Positions 51,280 to 51,418 of a stretch of DNA of 51,418 nt are shown in pieces (position 1 is the first letter of the stretch; each line of letters starts with the position of its first letter). The position numbers were made by a program, and so were the translations under genes. The stretch covers positions 1 through 51,418 of the forward strand of contig JANDJZ010000370.1 in assembly GCA_027943245.1 (NCBI GenBank), read 5' to 3'. The notes beneath the pieces are model-generated. The model was not told where the DNA came from, did no database searches, and saw only the letters and a list, made by a program, of their open reading frames with translations. The stretch is from Acanthamoeba sp. SK_2022b. Its lineage: Eukaryota; Discosea; Longamoebia; Acanthamoebidae.

Positions 51280-51418
51280 CTGTTTTTACCGAATAAAATA
51301 TATAAATAAAATAATATTAAATTAAATTAAATTAAAATGAGGTATTTTTGGAATTAAAAATCTAAAAAAACTATGCAGACTAAGGGGGGGGGGCACGTGC
51401 CTATGGGGAAAGAAGGGG
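51280..51418 (-). other. Intron of the SulP gene at window edge
   Basis: AT-rich sequence with ATTAAATTAAA runs and a poly-G/C tract, directly upstream of the acceptor at 51280. The remaining 5' exons are outside the window. Confidence 0.6.

Overview
The window looks like nuclear DNA of a free-living amoebozoan of the Acanthamoeba type. The protein-coding DNA is GC-rich. Genes are packed tightly on both strands and cut into many short exons by small GT-AG introns. Introns are full of simple repeats, mainly (GT)n, and the proteins are clearly eukaryotic (Integrator, importin beta, NEDD8 E1, NOC2, PARP). The species is inferred from style, not proven.

Layout, left to right. 11-6833 (-): ABCC/MRP transporter with about 24 exons. 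7021-9748: two identical tRNA-Asn(GUU) genes facing outward around a lower-GC island with a broken Tc1/mariner (IS630-like) transposase. 9912-~14900 (-): Integrator subunit 4. 15320-~18536 (-): mitochondrial P5C dehydrogenase (ALDH4A1). 18553-23030: a near-identical ~328-bp direct repeat bounding a lower-GC island with a decayed F5/8C domain, a glycoprotein-like membrane gene and a cut-off leucine-rich-repeat gene. 22826-24306 (-): a MoaA-like radical SAM enzyme. 24673-28106 (-): importin beta. 28336-30383 (-): NEDD8 E1 regulatory subunit. 30896-34560 (+): NOC2. 34718-35272 (+): a small GET1/WRB-like membrane coiled-coil protein. 35339-36912 (-): HAD phosphatase of the phosphoglycolate/4-nitrophenyl phosphatase type. 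37106-40361 (+): BRCT-WGR-PARP. 40468-41133 (-): REX1-B-like DNA repair protein. 41140-42520: a lower-GC stretch with gene fragments. 42522-44098 (-): secreted CE2-type SGNH esterase. 44327-46879 (-): acidic protein resembling Byr4/Bfa1. 47142-47213 (+): tRNA-Glu(UUC). 47329-48673 (+): coiled-coil protein. 48821 to the right edge (-): SulP/SLC26 anion transporter with STAS domain, 5' partial.

Most genes are independent housekeeping loci. Three promoters carry E2F-like TTGGCGGGAAA/TTTCGCGCC sites: importin beta, PARP and the REX1-B-like gene. The last two are convergent DNA-repair neighbours, which suggests a small cell-cycle-regulated repair neighbourhood. The most unusual signals are the sense-oriented (GT)n tracts lying just before 3' splice sites, two ~159-bp hexanucleotide arrays lying just after 5' splice sites, the radical SAM protein with an archaeal/bacterial-style cluster motif, and the direct-repeat-bounded island. 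All gene models are read by eye; exon boundaries marked 'about' may be off by several bases.
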